Both the position numbers and the translations under genes were made by a program. A stretch of DNA of 64,000 bases from Dethiobacter alkaliphilus AHT 1. Lineage in GTDB: Bacteria; Bacillota; Dethiobacteria; Dethiobacterales; Dethiobacteraceae. Below, in pieces: positions 33,480 through 43,777 of this stretch. The notes beneath the pieces were generated by a model. That model had not been told where the DNA came from, searched no databases, and saw only the letters and a list, made by a program, of their open reading frames with translations. How positions within the stretch are numbered: the first letter of the stretch is position 1; the number at the start of each line of letters is the position of its first letter. The stretch covers positions 1-64,000 of the forward strand of contig NZ_ACJM01000009.1 of the NCBI RefSeq assembly GCF_000174415.1. The letters run 5' to 3'.

Positions 33480-35306
33480 TTAAGCTCTGTTATTCTTCAT
33501 GGCCTGTTCTTTGTTATAGCGCTGCCGTTCATGTTTTTTGAGCAATTTCTTGCGTAAGCGGATTGATTTTGGTGTGATTTCCACCAACTCATCTTCAGCA
33601 ATAAATTCTATGGCTTCTTCCAGGCTAAGATGGCGGGGTTCCTTCAGCCGTACGGTGTCGTCGGAGGATGAGGCCCGAATGTTGGTCAGGTGCTTTTTCT
33701 TGCAGACATTGACTTCCAGATCTTCTTCCCGGTTATTTTGGCCCACAATCATTCCTTCGTAAACCTTGGTGCCTGCACCGATAAAGAGCTGGCCCCGTTC
33801 TTCTGCGGCCAGAAGCCCGTAAATTGTGGTCTCGCCATCTTCCCAGGCAATGAGTGCACCCTGATACCGGGAGGTGATTTCACCTTTATAAGGCTCATAG
33901 CCGTGGAAGATATGGTTCATTACGCCGTTGCCCCGGGTTTCGGTAAGAAACTCCGAACGGAAACCAATGAGTCCCCGCGCCGGTATGAGAAACTCCAGGC
34001 GAACTTCACCGCTGCCCACCGGGGTCATGTTAAGCATTTCGCCTTTGCGGTGACTGAGCCTTTCCATTACGCCGCCCATATACTCTTCAGGCAAATCCAA
34101 AGTGAGGTTTTCAAAGGGCTCATGTACTTTGCCGTCGATGTTTTTAAAGATAACTTCCGGCTTGCTGACCTGAAGCTCGTAACCTTCACGGCGCATGTTT
34201 TCGATGAGAATGGACAGGTGCAGCTCGCCGCGGCCTGCCACCATAAAGCAGTCGGCGCTATCTGTTTCTTCTACGCGCAGGGAAACGTTTAGGTCCAACT
34301 CACGAAAGAGCCTGTCACGCAGCTTTCTGGATGTAACATATTCGCCTTCACGACCGGCAAAGGGACTGTTGTTAACAAGGAAATTCATGGTTAGAGTAGG
34401 TTCGTCCACAGCAAGAACCGGCAGCTGATCCGGATGTTCCGGATCGGTTACTGTTCCCCCGATGTTAGCGTTTTCCAGCCCGGACAGGGCCACGATTTCC
34501 CCGGTTTGGGCCAGATTGACTTCCGTTCTGCCCAGACCCTCAAATACATAAATCTTATTTGTTTTGGCCCTCTCCACTGTGCCGTCGGCATGGATAACCG
34601 CCACCGGATCCCCCGGCGTCAGTGAGCCCCGCAGGACACGGCCGATGGCATATTTGCCCACATAGTTGTCATAGGCCAGGTTGGCCACCAGCATCTGAAA
34701 AGGCTGTGCCGGGTCACCGGCGGGAGAAGGAACATGCTTTACAATTATTTCAAAGAGCGGTTCCAATGTATCGGTCAGCTCTTCCGGTTCCGGTCCGGAG
34801 ACACCATCCCGGGCCGAAGCATAAATCACCGGAAAATCCAGCTGTTCATCATCGGCACCCAGTTCAGCAAACAAATCAAAAGCCATGTCCACCACTTCCA
34901 GCGGGCGGGCATCGCTTCTGTCAACCTTATTAACCACCACAATGGGGCGCAGTCCCAACTCCAGCGCTTTGCGCAGCACAAAACGGGTTTGCGGCATGGG
35001 CCCTTCAAAGGCATCCACCACTAATAGGACACCGTCCACCATAGACAGGGCCCGTTCAACTTCCCCGCCAAAGTCCGCATGACCCGGTGTATCAACGATG
35101 TTAATCTTTACTCCTTTATAATTAACTGCAGTGTTTTTGGCGAGAATGGTAATACCACGCTCCCTCTCCAGGTCATTGGAGTCCATGACCCGCTCCACCA
35201 CTTCTTCATTACTGCGAAAAATTCCGCTTTGCTTTAACATGCTGTCCACCAGTGTGGTTTTGCCATGATCAACGTGGGCGATAATGGCCAGATTGCGAAT
35301 TTCCAT
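33480..35306 (-). CDS. typA: Translational GTPase TypA/BipA
   Basis: 608-residue ribosome-binding GTPase. The G1 loop is [12 protein letters not shown] near residues 11-22, G3 is [12 protein letters not shown], and G4 is NKVDR. EF-G-like domains II, III and V follow, then the TypA-specific C-terminal domain ending in a basic tail. The ATG at 35306 has GGGAGGAAAG upstream and gives the family start EIRNLAII. It assists ribosome assembly and stress or cold adaptation. It is divergent from the ABC-F gene. Confidence 0.96.
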   Translation of the reverse strand: MEIRNLAIIAHVDHGKTTLVDSMLKQSGIFRSNEEVVERVMDSNDLERERGITILAKNTAVNYKGVKINIVDTPGHADFGGEVERALSMVDGVLLVVDAFEGPMPQTRFVLRKALELGLRPIVVVNKVDRSDARPLEVVDMAFDLFAELGADDEQLDFPVIYASARDGVSGPEPEELTDTLEPLFEIIVKHVPSPAGDPAQPFQMLVANLAYDNYVGKYAIGRVLRGSLTPGDPVAVIHADGTVERAKTNKIYVFEGLGRTEVNLAQTGEIVALSGLENANIGGTVTDPEHPDQLPVLAVDEPTLTMNFLVNNSPFAGREGEYVTSRKLRDRLFRELDLNVSLRVEETDSADCFMVAGRGELHLSILIENMRREGYELQVSKPEVIFKNIDGKVHEPFENLTLDLPEEYMGGVMERLSHRKGEMLNMTPVGSGEVRLEFLIPARGLIGFRSEFLTETRGNGVMNHIFHGYEPYKGEITSRYQGALIAWEDGETTIYGLLAAEERGQLFIGAGTKVYEGMIVGQNNREEDLEVNVCKKKHLTNIRASSSDDTVRLKEPRHLSLEEAIEFIAEDELVEITPKSIRLRKKLLKKHERQRYNKEQAMKNNRA

Positions 35307-35445
35307 TTTCTTTCCTCCCAAAATGCATATCTTTTAAAGTATATCAGTTAGGAAGATAACACACAAGAAATATTTTGCCCAGGCAGGAAAGCCCTGTGTT
35401 TTGGGGAATTATACGGAAGAGACAGGATAAACACGGAGGCCTTTC

Positions 35446-37371
35446 ATGACAGTACTTACCTTAAATCAGATATCTAAAGCTTACGGTGCCGAGGTGATTT
35501 GTGAGCGCGTCTCGTTTCAGCTGCACCAGGGGGAGCGGGTAGGACTTGTGGGCCCCAACGGTGCCGGAAAAACTACACTACTTCGGATTATTACCGGACA
35601 GGAGTCTGCCGATGGGGGCACCATAACCCTGGCTCGCGGTACTACGGTGGGTTATCTGGAGCAGGGCACCAGCGCTGTGGTTCAGGGAACCATGGAGGAA
35701 GAACTGCGGCGTGCCTTTGGTACACTGGAGCAGTTGGCAGAGCGTATAAGGATTCTGGAAGAAAAGATGAGCAGCTCTCACAATGAAGGAAGCCCCGCAG
35801 AGTTGGAGTCGGTGATGGAAGAGTACGGCACGCTCAGGCAGCAATACGAGGCCCTGGGTGGTTATAGTGCCGAATCCCGGCTGCGGGCTGTTACTGTGGG
35901 CCTTGGCTTTGATGCCGATGACTTAAAAAGGCCGGTGGAGACTTTTTCCGGCGGGGAGCGTACCCGTCTGCGCCTGGGACGGCTGCTTCTGGAAGAACCG
36001 GATTTGCTGTTATTGGATGAGCCCACAAACCATCTGGATATGGCAGCGGTGGAATGGTTGGAACGGTACCTGACAGAGTGGCGCGGCTGTGTTTTGGTGG
36101 TTTCTCACGACCGTTATTTTCTGGACCGCGTGGCGCGCAGGATTTTGGCTCTGGAAAATCAACAACTAAAAAGCTACAACGGTAATTATTCCGCCTATAT
36201 CTCCCAGCGGGAAGTGGAGAAGGTGACCCAGGAGAAGGCCTTTCGCAAACAGCAGGATTATATCACCAAAGAAGCGGCATATATCCGCACCATGGGTACC
36301 GGTGAGCGGGAAAAAAGACAGGCCAAGAGCCGGCAAAAGCGCCTGGATAAACTGGAAGTGGTGGATAAGCCTCAACAGGGCAAATCCATGGCCTTGGATT
36401 TCGGATTTTCCGGACGCAGCGGTGATATTGCGGTGCGGCTTGAACATGTAGCCAAGCGCTTTGAAAATAATACGGTGTTTAGTGATGTAAATGTGGAATT
36501 GCGCTGGGGGCGCCGTGTGGCGCTTGTGGGCCCAAACGGGGCCGGCAAGTCCACTCTTTTGAAAATCATTGCCGGGGAACTTCAGCCCGATGAGGGTTCT
36601 GTGTGGCTGGGACCCAGCGTGCAAATGATTTATTTTGATCAGCATCAGCAGGATGTGGCTCCGCAGAAAACTCCGTTGGATGAAATCATGGATGCTTCCG
36701 GCATGACGCTTGCCGAGGCCCGCAACTATCTGGGGCGCTTTTTATTTAGCGGTGACGATGTTTTTAAGCGCAATGCCGATTTAAGCGGCGGGGAGCGCAG
36801 CCGGTTGGCCCTGGCCAAACTGGGTCTGGATGCAGGTAATTTTCTGGTGCTGGACGAGCCCACCAACCATCTGGATATTCGCGGTGTGGAGGAGCTGGAA
36901 AGTGCTTTGGAGCATTTTCCGGGAACTCTGTTGGTGGTAACCCATGACCGCTATTTTATCAAGCGAACCACCGAACATATACTGGATGTCCGTGACGGCA
37001 GCGTACGTTATTATAAAATGCCCTACCAGGAGTATGTGGAAAAGCGGGATCAGGAAGAGCAAAGTATTGAACAACCACAAAAAGATGACAAGCGCCTCCG
37101 CCAGGAAGCTCAGAAACAAAAGCGGGAAGAGGAGTTGGCTAAACGCCGCAGGCGGCGGAAACTGGAGCAGTCTATTCTGGAAACTGAGGAAGAAATAAGC
37201 CGGGTGGAAGAGCGCATTAATGAGCTGGAAGCTGAACTGGCCTGTCCGGAAGTGTTTGAGGATTACAAACTGGCCTCAGAAAAGGGGCAGGAAATGGAAG
37301 AGTTAAAAGCCATGCTGGAAAAACTGTTTGCTTCCTGGGAAGAGTATACCATCCTGTTGGAAGAAGGGTAA
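35446..37371 (+). CDS. ABC-F family ATPase with C-terminal coiled coil (Uup/YdiF-like)
   Basis: 641 residues with two nucleotide-binding domains and no membrane segment. Walker A motifs are GPNGAGKTT (near 34) and GPNGAGKST (near 363); signature motifs are SGGERTRL and SGGERSRL; both Walker B motifs read LLDEPTNHLD or VLDEPTNHLD. The linker with RTMGTGEREKRQAKSRQKRL lies between them, and a charged coiled coil (about 545-635) ends the protein. ABC-F proteins act on the ribosome; Uup-like members are housekeeping rather than resistance factors. The ATG has a GGAGG site. Confidence 0.93.
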   Translation: MTVLTLNQISKAYGAEVICERVSFQLHQGERVGLVGPNGAGKTTLLRIITGQESADGGTITLARGTTVGYLEQGTSAVVQGTMEEELRRAFGTLEQLAERIRILEEKMSSSHNEGSPAELESVMEEYGTLRQQYEALGGYSAESRLRAVTVGLGFDADDLKRPVETFSGGERTRLRLGRLLLEEPDLLLLDEPTNHLDMAAVEWLERYLTEWRGCVLVVSHDRYFLDRVARRILALENQQLKSYNGNYSAYISQREVEKVTQEKAFRKQQDYITKEAAYIRTMGTGEREKRQAKSRQKRLDKLEVVDKPQQGKSMALDFGFSGRSGDIAVRLEHVAKRFENNTVFSDVNVELRWGRRVALVGPNGAGKSTLLKIIAGELQPDEGSVWLGPSVQMIYFDQHQQDVAPQKTPLDEIMDASGMTLAEARNYLGRFLFSGDDVFKRNADLSGGERSRLALAKLGLDAGNFLVLDEPTNHLDIRGVEELESALEHFPGTLLVVTHDRYFIKRTTEHILDVRDGSVRYYKMPYQEYVEKRDQEEQSIEQPQKDDKRLRQEAQKQKREEELAKRRRRRKLEQSILETEEEISRVEERINELEAELACPEVFEDYKLASEKGQEMEELKAMLEKLFASWEEYTILLEEG

Positions 37372-37400
37372 AAAACCGGGCTCACAATGAGCCCGGTTTT
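37372..37400. terminator. Bidirectional terminator
   Basis: AAAACCGGGCTC pairs perfectly with GAGCCCGGTTTT around a 5-nt loop, between the convergent ABC-F and octaheme cytochrome genes. Confidence 0.9.
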
Positions 37401-37402
37401 CG

Positions 37403-38833
37403 TTAGCGTCGTTTGATAAAGTAAATGATGGCGCCGGCCACAATGGCTAATCCCACTAAAAAGGGAAGAACGGGGAAGCGGTCTTCTGCCGGCACATCAT
37501 CAGCCGGTGGAGCGCCATTGGGCGGCTGCCCGTCCTGGGCCGCCACCGCCAGATCCCGGGCATCCTCAGCATAAGCCAGGGCTCGCTCCAGCGTCTCCTG
37601 TGCTTCTGAGGAATTGTGGAATCCTGCGCTGTTTTCCGCGGCATACCATTCCCAGAACAGATGGGCCTGAAAATAGTTTTCCCGTGCCTCGGCTAAAGTG
37701 TCTTCATTTACTCCCGCCGCTTCACCGGCGGCAGCCAGGCTGTCCAATGCGCCGTCCATGGTGGACATTACAGTTTGGTTTAAGCTATAAACTGTTTCCT
37801 GCACTTCTCTGACCCGCGCTTCCAGTTCCTCTTCCGATTCATTATGGCAGCCCAGGCAGGATGGTTCCAGGTGATTTAATGGGCTGGCAAGCCAGTGCAG
37901 GGTAAAAGTCTGGCCGTTTTCAGTTGTTTTCGGCATATGGCAATCGGCACAGCTTAAGCCCAGGTTGTGATGGATGCTGTCCCAATACATTTCCGTTTCC
38001 GGATGCTGGACTTTGTAGAGCATGGTGCCGGCATCCGGGTGTTCCCAGCCGCCTGTACCCGTTTCCCGCCAGATATCGGTGGAAGCAATGTAGTCGGGCA
38101 TTTCCGCTACTTTAACATAGGGAAACTCAACGCTCTGGGCGCCCGGATTAAAGTTGTAGTTGACGTGGCACTGAGCGCACACCAGCGTCTGCAGCGGGTC
38201 TTCTTTTCCCGGATGTTCCTCGGGCATTCGCTCCAGCGCTTCTGTTAATGCAGGCTGCACAACCCTCAGTTCGGCTGTGTGGGGATTATGGCACTGGACA
38301 CAGGTGATGGGATTTACAATGACACCTGCATCCATCAATTCGCCGGTATTACTCTCATAAGAGATGGTATCCTGCCACTGCCAGTACACATCACTGCTTT
38401 TGCAAAACATGCACAAAGCGGAGCGGGGCCGGCTTGTTTCCACGAAATCGGTGAGCATGTTAATGTGGGAGCGCGGTTCCCTGTAATCCTCGGCAAAAGG
38501 GTGCCCGGCCAACAGCCGCCTAAGCAGCGGGTATTGCTCCTGTTTCTGCGGAGTCTGATCCGCATCTTCACCGGTTACATAGGTGTTATACTGCGGCTCA
38601 TGGCAATCTCCGCAGATTTCTGCCTCCACGCTGACTCCCGGTGCTTCCGCCGGACTTGCCGCGTGAGCTTCACCGTTTTCGTGACAAAGGCTGCAGTCCA
38701 TATCGCTGTGAGGCCCTTGTTGGTAAGGACCGGCTACATCATCATGGCATTGTGTGCAGTTTTCTCCCTGGGCAAAGGCCGGTGCTGCAAATAAAAACAT
38801 AAAAAGTACTACAGTTGCAATTCTGGTACCCAT
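37403..38833 (-). CDS. Octaheme nitrite reductase-like cytochrome c, C-terminally membrane anchored
   Basis: 476 residues: signal peptide (1-21), eight heme sites, and a C-terminal membrane helix (about 452-472) ending in KRR. Heme motifs are at 26, 47, 74, 141, 178, 219, 295 and 326. The fourth is CMFCK, with Lys145 as the expected ligand of the catalytic heme; the others are CxxCH. Active-site residues of NrfA are present: Arg121, Tyr226 and KVQH with His277; the calcium ligand Glu is Asn225. Seven CxxCH with CxxCK at position four is the pattern of octaheme nitrite reductase (TvNiR). It should reduce nitrite, and perhaps sulfite, to ammonia or sulfide outside the membrane. The ATG at 38833 follows AGGAGG. 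Confidence 0.88.
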   Translation of the reverse strand: MGTRIATVVLFMFLFAAPAFAQGENCTQCHDDVAGPYQQGPHSDMDCSLCHENGEAHAASPAEAPGVSVEAEICGDCHEPQYNTYVTGEDADQTPQKQEQYPLLRRLLAGHPFAEDYREPRSHINMLTDFVETSRPRSALCMFCKSSDVYWQWQDTISYESNTGELMDAGVIVNPITCVQCHNPHTAELRVVQPALTEALERMPEEHPGKEDPLQTLVCAQCHVNYNFNPGAQSVEFPYVKVAEMPDYIASTDIWRETGTGGWEHPDAGTMLYKVQHPETEMYWDSIHHNLGLSCADCHMPKTTENGQTFTLHWLASPLNHLEPSCLGCHNESEEELEARVREVQETVYSLNQTVMSTMDGALDSLAAAGEAAGVNEDTLAEARENYFQAHLFWEWYAAENSAGFHNSSEAQETLERALAYAEDARDLAVAAQDGQPPNGAPPADDVPAEDRFPVLPFLVGLAIVAGAIIYFIKRR

Positions 38834-38985
38834 AAAACTGAACCTCCTGTGGTGGAATACTGATATTTTTATCCCAAAACCTGCAGGAGATACATTGTTT
38901 GTCATTTTTATCTGTCGGTGGACGAAAGCGGGGAAAGTATTATACAATGTTAGCATATGCATACAGACAGAAAGGAGGATGCGCT

Positions 38986-39567
38986 ATGGCAAAAGTATTA
39001 CTTATCTCCGGCAGCCCGAAAAAGGAAGGCAACACCATGCAGACTCTGCAAAAGTGTGCTGCTAAGATCGAGGCGTTGGGGTTGGAGCCGGAAATAATTT
39101 CACTGGCCGGCCGTAAAATAGAGGCCTGCATCGCCTGTGGTAAATGTATCGGCAAAGGGGTCTGCGTCTTAAATGACGACCTAAATGAGGTTGCCGATAA
39201 GGTTAGGGAGGCCCGCGGACTGATTTTGGGTTCACCGGTTTATTTCGGAACTGCCCGCGGAGATTTAATGAATCTTCTGCAGCGGGTGGGGATGCTTTCC
39301 TACAACGGCGACCGGTTCCTGTCCTACAAAGTTGGCGGGCCCATCGCCATTAACCGCCGTGGTGGAGCCACCGCCACCATTCAGGAGATGCTGATGTTCT
39401 TCTTTATCAATGAAATGATCGTTCCCGGCTCCACTTACTGGAACATAATGTTTGGTAAAAAGCCGGGAGAGGCCATGGATGATGAAGAAGGCGTACGAAC
39501 AGCTGAGAGGTTTGCAGAAAATGTGGCCCATGTGATTTTACAGATGAAGGAACAACGGCCCGAATAA
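38986..39567 (+). CDS. Flavodoxin-like NADPH-dependent FMN reductase / iron-sulfur flavoprotein
   Basis: 193-residue flavodoxin-fold protein. The FMN phosphate loop is SGSPKKEGNT at residues 8-17, and the Cys cluster CIACGKCIGKGVC (about 46-58) resembles the compact [4Fe-4S] site of iron-sulfur flavoproteins. GSPVYFGTARGDLMNLLQR is the second family block. The ATG at 38986 has AAAGGAGG upstream. It is divergent from the octaheme cytochrome, which may or may not be functionally meaningful. It is likely an electron carrier or quinone/metal reductase; the substrate is unknown. Confidence 0.85.
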   Translation: MAKVLLISGSPKKEGNTMQTLQKCAAKIEALGLEPEIISLAGRKIEACIACGKCIGKGVCVLNDDLNEVADKVREARGLILGSPVYFGTARGDLMNLLQRVGMLSYNGDRFLSYKVGGPIAINRRGGATATIQEMLMFFFINEMIVPGSTYWNIMFGKKPGEAMDDEEGVRTAERFAENVAHVILQMKEQRPE

Positions 39568-39588
39568 ATATATTGTAAGAATAGGTTA

Positions 39589-39620
39589 CGCCCGGCAGAA
39601 ATGCCGGGCGCAGTTATTTT
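39589..39620. terminator. Bidirectional terminator
   Basis: CGCCCGGCA and TGCCGGGCG pair around GAAA, followed by T-rich sequence, between the flavoprotein gene and the convergent ABC permease. Confidence 0.75.
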
Positions 39621-40399
39621 ATAAGTCTTTTTTGCATCAAGTGCTGAGGAAGCGGAAAAATAACGATAATGAACGTCACCAGCCAAAGCGCATGAATCAA
39701 GAGCGCGGCGGAGACAGCTCCCATGGTCAGGCTGCGCAAAAGTACCACGATATGATACAAAGGCAGCAGCCAGGCCGCTGCCTGAACCGCCTCCGGCAGG
39801 GCATCTATGGGAAAGAAAACGCCGGAGAAGAGAAACATGGGTGTTACAACCAAAGTAAAGAAGTAGGAAAAGGAATCAATCTTTGGGACAATGCCTGTCC
39901 AAATCATTCCCAGCTGGGCAAATACAAAGCCGCACAGCACCAGGACCAGGGGAATCAAAACAGCAAAAAAAGAAGGAACCAGACCCAGCACGGCAATAAC
40001 CAGCAATATTACGCTACCGTACAGTACACTTTTAAATACTCCGGTTAACAACTCGCCGGTTACCACCTCATCCAGGTTGATGGGAGTAGCAGTGATGGCA
40101 TGGAAAATCTTCTGGTAATGCATACGCACATACGATTCATAGGTGCATTCCGCCGAGGCTGCCCACATGGCAGAAGAGGCAATAATCCCCGGCGCGATAA
40201 ACTGCATATAGGACATGCCGTCAATCTCACCTACAAACGCACCCAGGCCCCAGCCCATGGCGGCCAGATACAACAAAGGTTCCAGGAAGTTAAAGGCAAT
40301 ATTGGTTTTCCAGGTGGAGCGAAACACCGCCAGGTTGCGGCGGAAAACGCGCAGGGCGTATCTGTTTAAAGTCCGGTACGATTGCCACAGTTTACTCAC
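39614..40399 (-). CDS. ABC-2 type transporter permease (NodJ-like)
   Basis: 261-residue membrane protein with six helices and the ABC-2 family QFIAPGIIASSAMWAASAEC and TPMFLFSGVFFPIDALP segments. The GTG at 40399 is chosen because AGGAGG lies at the proper distance; it overlaps the ATPase gene by 8 nt. It forms an exporter with the ATPase encoded just upstream. NodIJ-like and drug exporters share this layout, so the cargo is unknown. Confidence 0.88.
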   Translation of the reverse strand: MSKLWQSYRTLNRYALRVFRRNLAVFRSTWKTNIAFNFLEPLLYLAAMGWGLGAFVGEIDGMSYMQFIAPGIIASSAMWAASAECTYESYVRMHYQKIFHAITATPINLDEVVTGELLTGVFKSVLYGSVILLVIAVLGLVPSFFAVLIPLVLVLCGFVFAQLGMIWTGIVPKIDSFSYFFTLVVTPMFLFSGVFFPIDALPEAVQAAAWLLPLYHIVVLLRSLTMGAVSAALLIHALWLVTFIIVIFPLPQHLMQKRLIK

Positions 40400-41324
40400 C
40401 GCCGCCAAACCTCCTGCCCGTTAATTTCAAAAACACATCCTCCAGGTTTGCCGGCCGCTGCACCAGGGTTTCTACAGCAGGGAATTCTTTAATTACCTCC
40501 AGCAGAGTTTCCGGCTCTGCTTTGGGATGCAGATACAGTGTCTCACCAATAGACATAAAGCCGCGTATCTGTTCATCGGCCAAAGCAAGCAGCTTTGTGT
40601 GAAGCCCTGGAGACAGTCCCGCTTCAATTACCTGTTCACCGATATGTTTATTTACCAGCTCTGCCGGTATTCCTTCTTCCAGAATTTTTCCGCCGTCCAT
40701 CACAATCAGCCGGTCGCACAACTGGCTGGCTTCCTCCAGGTAGTGGGTGGTTAGGATGAGGGTGAGACCGTTTTTCTTTAAGGATTTCAAATGCTGCCAG
40801 ATATGATGCCTTGCTTCCGGGTCCAGCCCGGTGGTGGGTTCATCCAGAATAAGAATTTCGGGCTTATTCATCATGGCCCGGGCAATGGTGAGCCGCCTTT
40901 TCATCCCCCCTGACAGTGACTCCACATCCACATCTTTTTTGGCCAGCAGGCCAAAAAATTTCAACTGCTCCAGAGCTGTTGGGAGTGCCTTATCACGGGA
41001 AATGCCAAAATAGGAGGCATAAACGATTAAATTTTCTAAAACGGAAAGCTCCAAATCCAGGTTATTTTCCTGCGGAACCACGCCTAATTTTCCTTTAATC
41101 TCCCGGGCATCAACCTCTACATTGTGGTTAAGGACATGCAGGGAGCCGCCATCTACCGGAAGGAAACAGTAAATCATGGCCACGGTGGTGGTTTTTCCGG
41201 CGCCGTTTGGCCCCAGTATGCCGAAATATTCGCCCTGGGATATGACAAAATCAATGTTGTCCACTGCCCGCAGCGAACCGTAGTATTTTTGCAGTTGTTT
41301 TGCTTCCACAGCATTTGCCACCAT
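40392..41324 (-). CDS. ABC transporter ATP-binding protein (NodI/DrrA-like)
   Basis: 310 residues. Walker A is GPNGAGKTTT (near 38), the signature is LSGGMKRRL and Walker B is ILILDEPTTGLDPEARH, with a C-terminal regulatory domain as in DrrA/NodI. The ATG at 41324 has CAGGTG upstream. It is translationally coupled to the permease by an 8-nt overlap. Cargo unknown. Confidence 0.9.
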   Translation of the reverse strand: MVANAVEAKQLQKYYGSLRAVDNIDFVISQGEYFGILGPNGAGKTTTVAMIYCFLPVDGGSLHVLNHNVEVDAREIKGKLGVVPQENNLDLELSVLENLIVYASYFGISRDKALPTALEQLKFFGLLAKKDVDVESLSGGMKRRLTIARAMMNKPEILILDEPTTGLDPEARHHIWQHLKSLKKNGLTLILTTHYLEEASQLCDRLIVMDGGKILEEGIPAELVNKHIGEQVIEAGLSPGLHTKLLALADEQIRGFMSIGETLYLHPKAEPETLLEVIKEFPAVETLVQRPANLEDVFLKLTGRRFGGGE

Positions 41325-41494
41325 AATCACCTGCTTTGTCTTATCTTCTTCATAGTATAGCAAAGAAAAATTGGATGCAAGCCTACAAATTTGGCCGTTA
41401 TTGTCGATATAGGCAAACTATGCCTTGTGTTTTTGCACCAGTATTATATAAAATAGGAGAGAACACTTTTTTGTAACTTTCCAGGAGGGATAAA

Positions 41495-43483
41495 ATGAAG
41501 AATGTACAGCAGTTAGCCATTAACACAATCCGCATGCTGGCGGTGGATGCGGTGGAAGCAGCCAATTCGGGGCATCCCGGTTTGCCGATGGGGGGGGCTC
41601 CCATGGCTTATAAACTCTGGTCGGACTTTATGCAGCACAGCCCCGGTGATCCGGCCTGGCCCAACCGTGACCGGTTTGTGCTCTCTGCGGGACACGGCTC
41701 CATGCTGCTCTATGCATTGCTCCATCTTTTCGGCTATGATCTGTCGCTGGAAGAGCTAAAGAACTTCCGGCAGTGGGGCAGCAAAACTCCGGGACACCCG
41801 GAATACGGGCATACGGTGGGGGTGGAGACCACCACCGGGCCGCTGGGTCAGGGCTTTGCCAACGCTGTGGGTATGGCCATTGCCGAACGCCGTTTAGCTG
41901 CAGAATTTAACAAGCCGGACTTTCCGCTGGTAGATCACTATACTTACGTTTATACCGGTGACGGTTGTATGATGGAGGGGATTACCTCCGAGGCAGCATC
42001 TTTGGCGGGCCATCTTGGGCTGGGTCGGTTGATTTGCCTCTACGATGATAACGAAATAACCATCGATGGAGGTACGGAAGTTGCCTTCACCGAAGATGTG
42101 GCCAAGCGTTATGAAGCTTATGGCTGGCAGGTAATGAAGGTATCCGACGGTACCGATCTGGAAGCCATTGATGAAGCCATTGCGGCAGCCAAAAAAGATC
42201 AACAACGTCCGTCCCTGATTCTGGTGCGCACCGCCATTGGTCATGGCAGTCCCAATAAACAGGGGAAAGCATCGGCCCATGGCGCTCCGCTGGGTACAGA
42301 TGAAGTTAAGTTAACCAAGGAAAACCTGAACTGGCTCTTAGAACCCCCATTCCACGTACCTGACGAAGTAAAAGAACATTTTGCCGGCCTGCAAAGCGGC
42401 CTGGAAGATAACAAGCGGCAATGGGACAGGCTTTTTAGCGAATACCGCAATAAATACCCGGAAGATGCGGCCCGCTGGGATGCCTGGCATACAAGTGATG
42501 TTCCCGTTGAACTGGAAGCGGACCCGGCGCTTTGGGAATTCGATAAGCCCACTGCAACCAGGGCCGCTTCGGGCCAGATTATGCAGGTTCTGGCCAAGTA
42601 CCTGCCCAACATGGCCGGCGGTTCCGCTGATTTAAATGCTTCCACCAAAACCTATCTAAAGGGGTTGGGGGATTTTACCGCGGACAACCGGGCCGGTAAC
42701 AATATCTACTTTGGTGTGCGGGAACATGCCATGGGCGCCATTATGTCCGGCATGGCTTTGCACGGCGGCCTGCGCCCCTATGGTTCCACTTTTCTGGCAT
42801 TCTTTGATTACATGAAACCTGCGGTACGCCTGGCGGCACTGATGGGTATTCCCGTTACCTATGTGTATACACACGACAGTATCGGAGTGGGAGAAGACGG
42901 GCCTACCCATCAACCCATTGAGCATCTGGCCAATATGCGCTCCATTCCCAATCTGCACGTGCTGCGCCCGGCCGACGGAAAGGAAACAGCGGCAGCCTGG
43001 CTGCATGCTGTAAAACGCTCCGACGGTCCGGTGGCTCTGGTCCTCACCCGGCAGAACCTGCCCCAACTGGAAGGCACCGGCCTGGATGCTGTCAAGGGAG
43101 GCTATATTGTCAGTGAGGAGGAAGGCGGAGCTCCCGATTTAATCCTGATGGCCTCCGGCTCAGAAGTGTCTTTGGCGGTCAAGGCGCAAAAAGAACTGCA
43201 AAGCCAAGGTGTAAACGCCCGGGTGGTCAGTATGATGAGTTGGGAACTGTTCCAAAAGCAGCCGGAGTCCTACCGCAATGAAGTCTTGCCGCCGGCCATT
43301 ACGAAACGGTTGGCCATCGAAACCGGCCATCCCATGGGATGGGAGCGTTACACCGGTATCGAGGGAGATATCATAGCCATTGATCACTTCGGAGCCTCCG
43401 CCCCCGGTGATATCCTGATGGAGAAGTTTGGCTTTACCTTAGATAATGTGGTTCAGCGGGCATTGCGCTTGCTTGGCCGCTAA
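41495..43483 (+). CDS. tkt: Transketolase
   Basis: 662-residue thiamine-diphosphate enzyme of the pentose phosphate pathway that moves two-carbon units between sugar phosphates. Signature blocks are [19 protein letters not shown], the ThDP motif [13 protein letters not shown] near residue 154, and [15 protein letters not shown] in the pyrimidine domain; the C-terminal domain ends normally. The length is standard. The ATG has AGGAGG upstream. It stands as a single gene. Confidence 0.97.
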   Translation: MKNVQQLAINTIRMLAVDAVEAANSGHPGLPMGGAPMAYKLWSDFMQHSPGDPAWPNRDRFVLSAGHGSMLLYALLHLFGYDLSLEELKNFRQWGSKTPGHPEYGHTVGVETTTGPLGQGFANAVGMAIAERRLAAEFNKPDFPLVDHYTYVYTGDGCMMEGITSEAASLAGHLGLGRLICLYDDNEITIDGGTEVAFTEDVAKRYEAYGWQVMKVSDGTDLEAIDEAIAAAKKDQQRPSLILVRTAIGHGSPNKQGKASAHGAPLGTDEVKLTKENLNWLLEPPFHVPDEVKEHFAGLQSGLEDNKRQWDRLFSEYRNKYPEDAARWDAWHTSDVPVELEADPALWEFDKPTATRAASGQIMQVLAKYLPNMAGGSADLNASTKTYLKGLGDFTADNRAGNNIYFGVREHAMGAIMSGMALHGGLRPYGSTFLAFFDYMKPAVRLAALMGIPVTYVYTHDSIGVGEDGPTHQPIEHLANMRSIPNLHVLRPADGKETAAAWLHAVKRSDGPVALVLTRQNLPQLEGTGLDAVKGGYIVSEEEGGAPDLILMASGSEVSLAVKAQKELQSQGVNARVVSMMSWELFQKQPESYRNEVLPPAITKRLAIETGHPMGWERYTGIEGDIIAIDHFGASAPGDILMEKFGFTLDNVVQRALRLLGR

Positions 43484-43488
43484 AGCTA

Positions 43489-43518
43489 TTGACATCCGGG
43501 CGGTGATGCCCTTACAAT
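43489..43518 (+). promoter_or_regulatory. Promoter of the zinc-ribbon gene
   Basis: A perfect TTGACA and TACAAT are separated by 18 bp, right after the tkt stop codon. Confidence 0.65.
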
Positions 43519-43567
43519 GATGACAGATACGCTGTGAGGGTATCTTTGCAAAAAGGAGGTCCTGCCC

Positions 43568-43777
43568 GTGCCAACTTATGAATTTATCTGCAAACAGTGT
43601 GGACACCGCTTTGAAACTCAGGTGCCCAGTGCCGATAAGAAAAAGGTGCGCTGTGCTAAGTGTGAGAGCGCTGATTTGCAGGAAAAGTTCGGTATAAATG
43701 TAAGCAAGGGGGGCGCCAAAGAGAGCCCCTGTGCACAAAGCGATTCCTGCCCGTCCAAACGCTTCGGTTTTGGCTGA
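43568..43777 (+). CDS. FmdB-type zinc ribbon protein
   Basis: 69-residue protein starting PTYEFICKQCGHRFE, with the paired CKQC and CAKC zinc-binding motifs of the FmdB family of putative regulators. Two further Cys occur near the end (SPCAQSDSC). The GTG has AAAGGAGG upstream. The function of such small ribbons is not settled; they are common in anaerobes. Confidence 0.88.
   Translation: MPTYEFICKQCGHRFETQVPSADKKKVRCAKCESADLQEKFGINVSKGGAKESPCAQSDSCPSKRFGFG

Noticed and set aside
33480-35306. Plus-strand frames opposite typA
   Set aside because: All are antisense shadows of a well-conserved GTPase.
38279-38794. 171-codon plus-strand frame inside the octaheme cytochrome gene
   Set aside because: It is antisense to a gene with eight heme motifs and has no ribosome site or recognisable motif.
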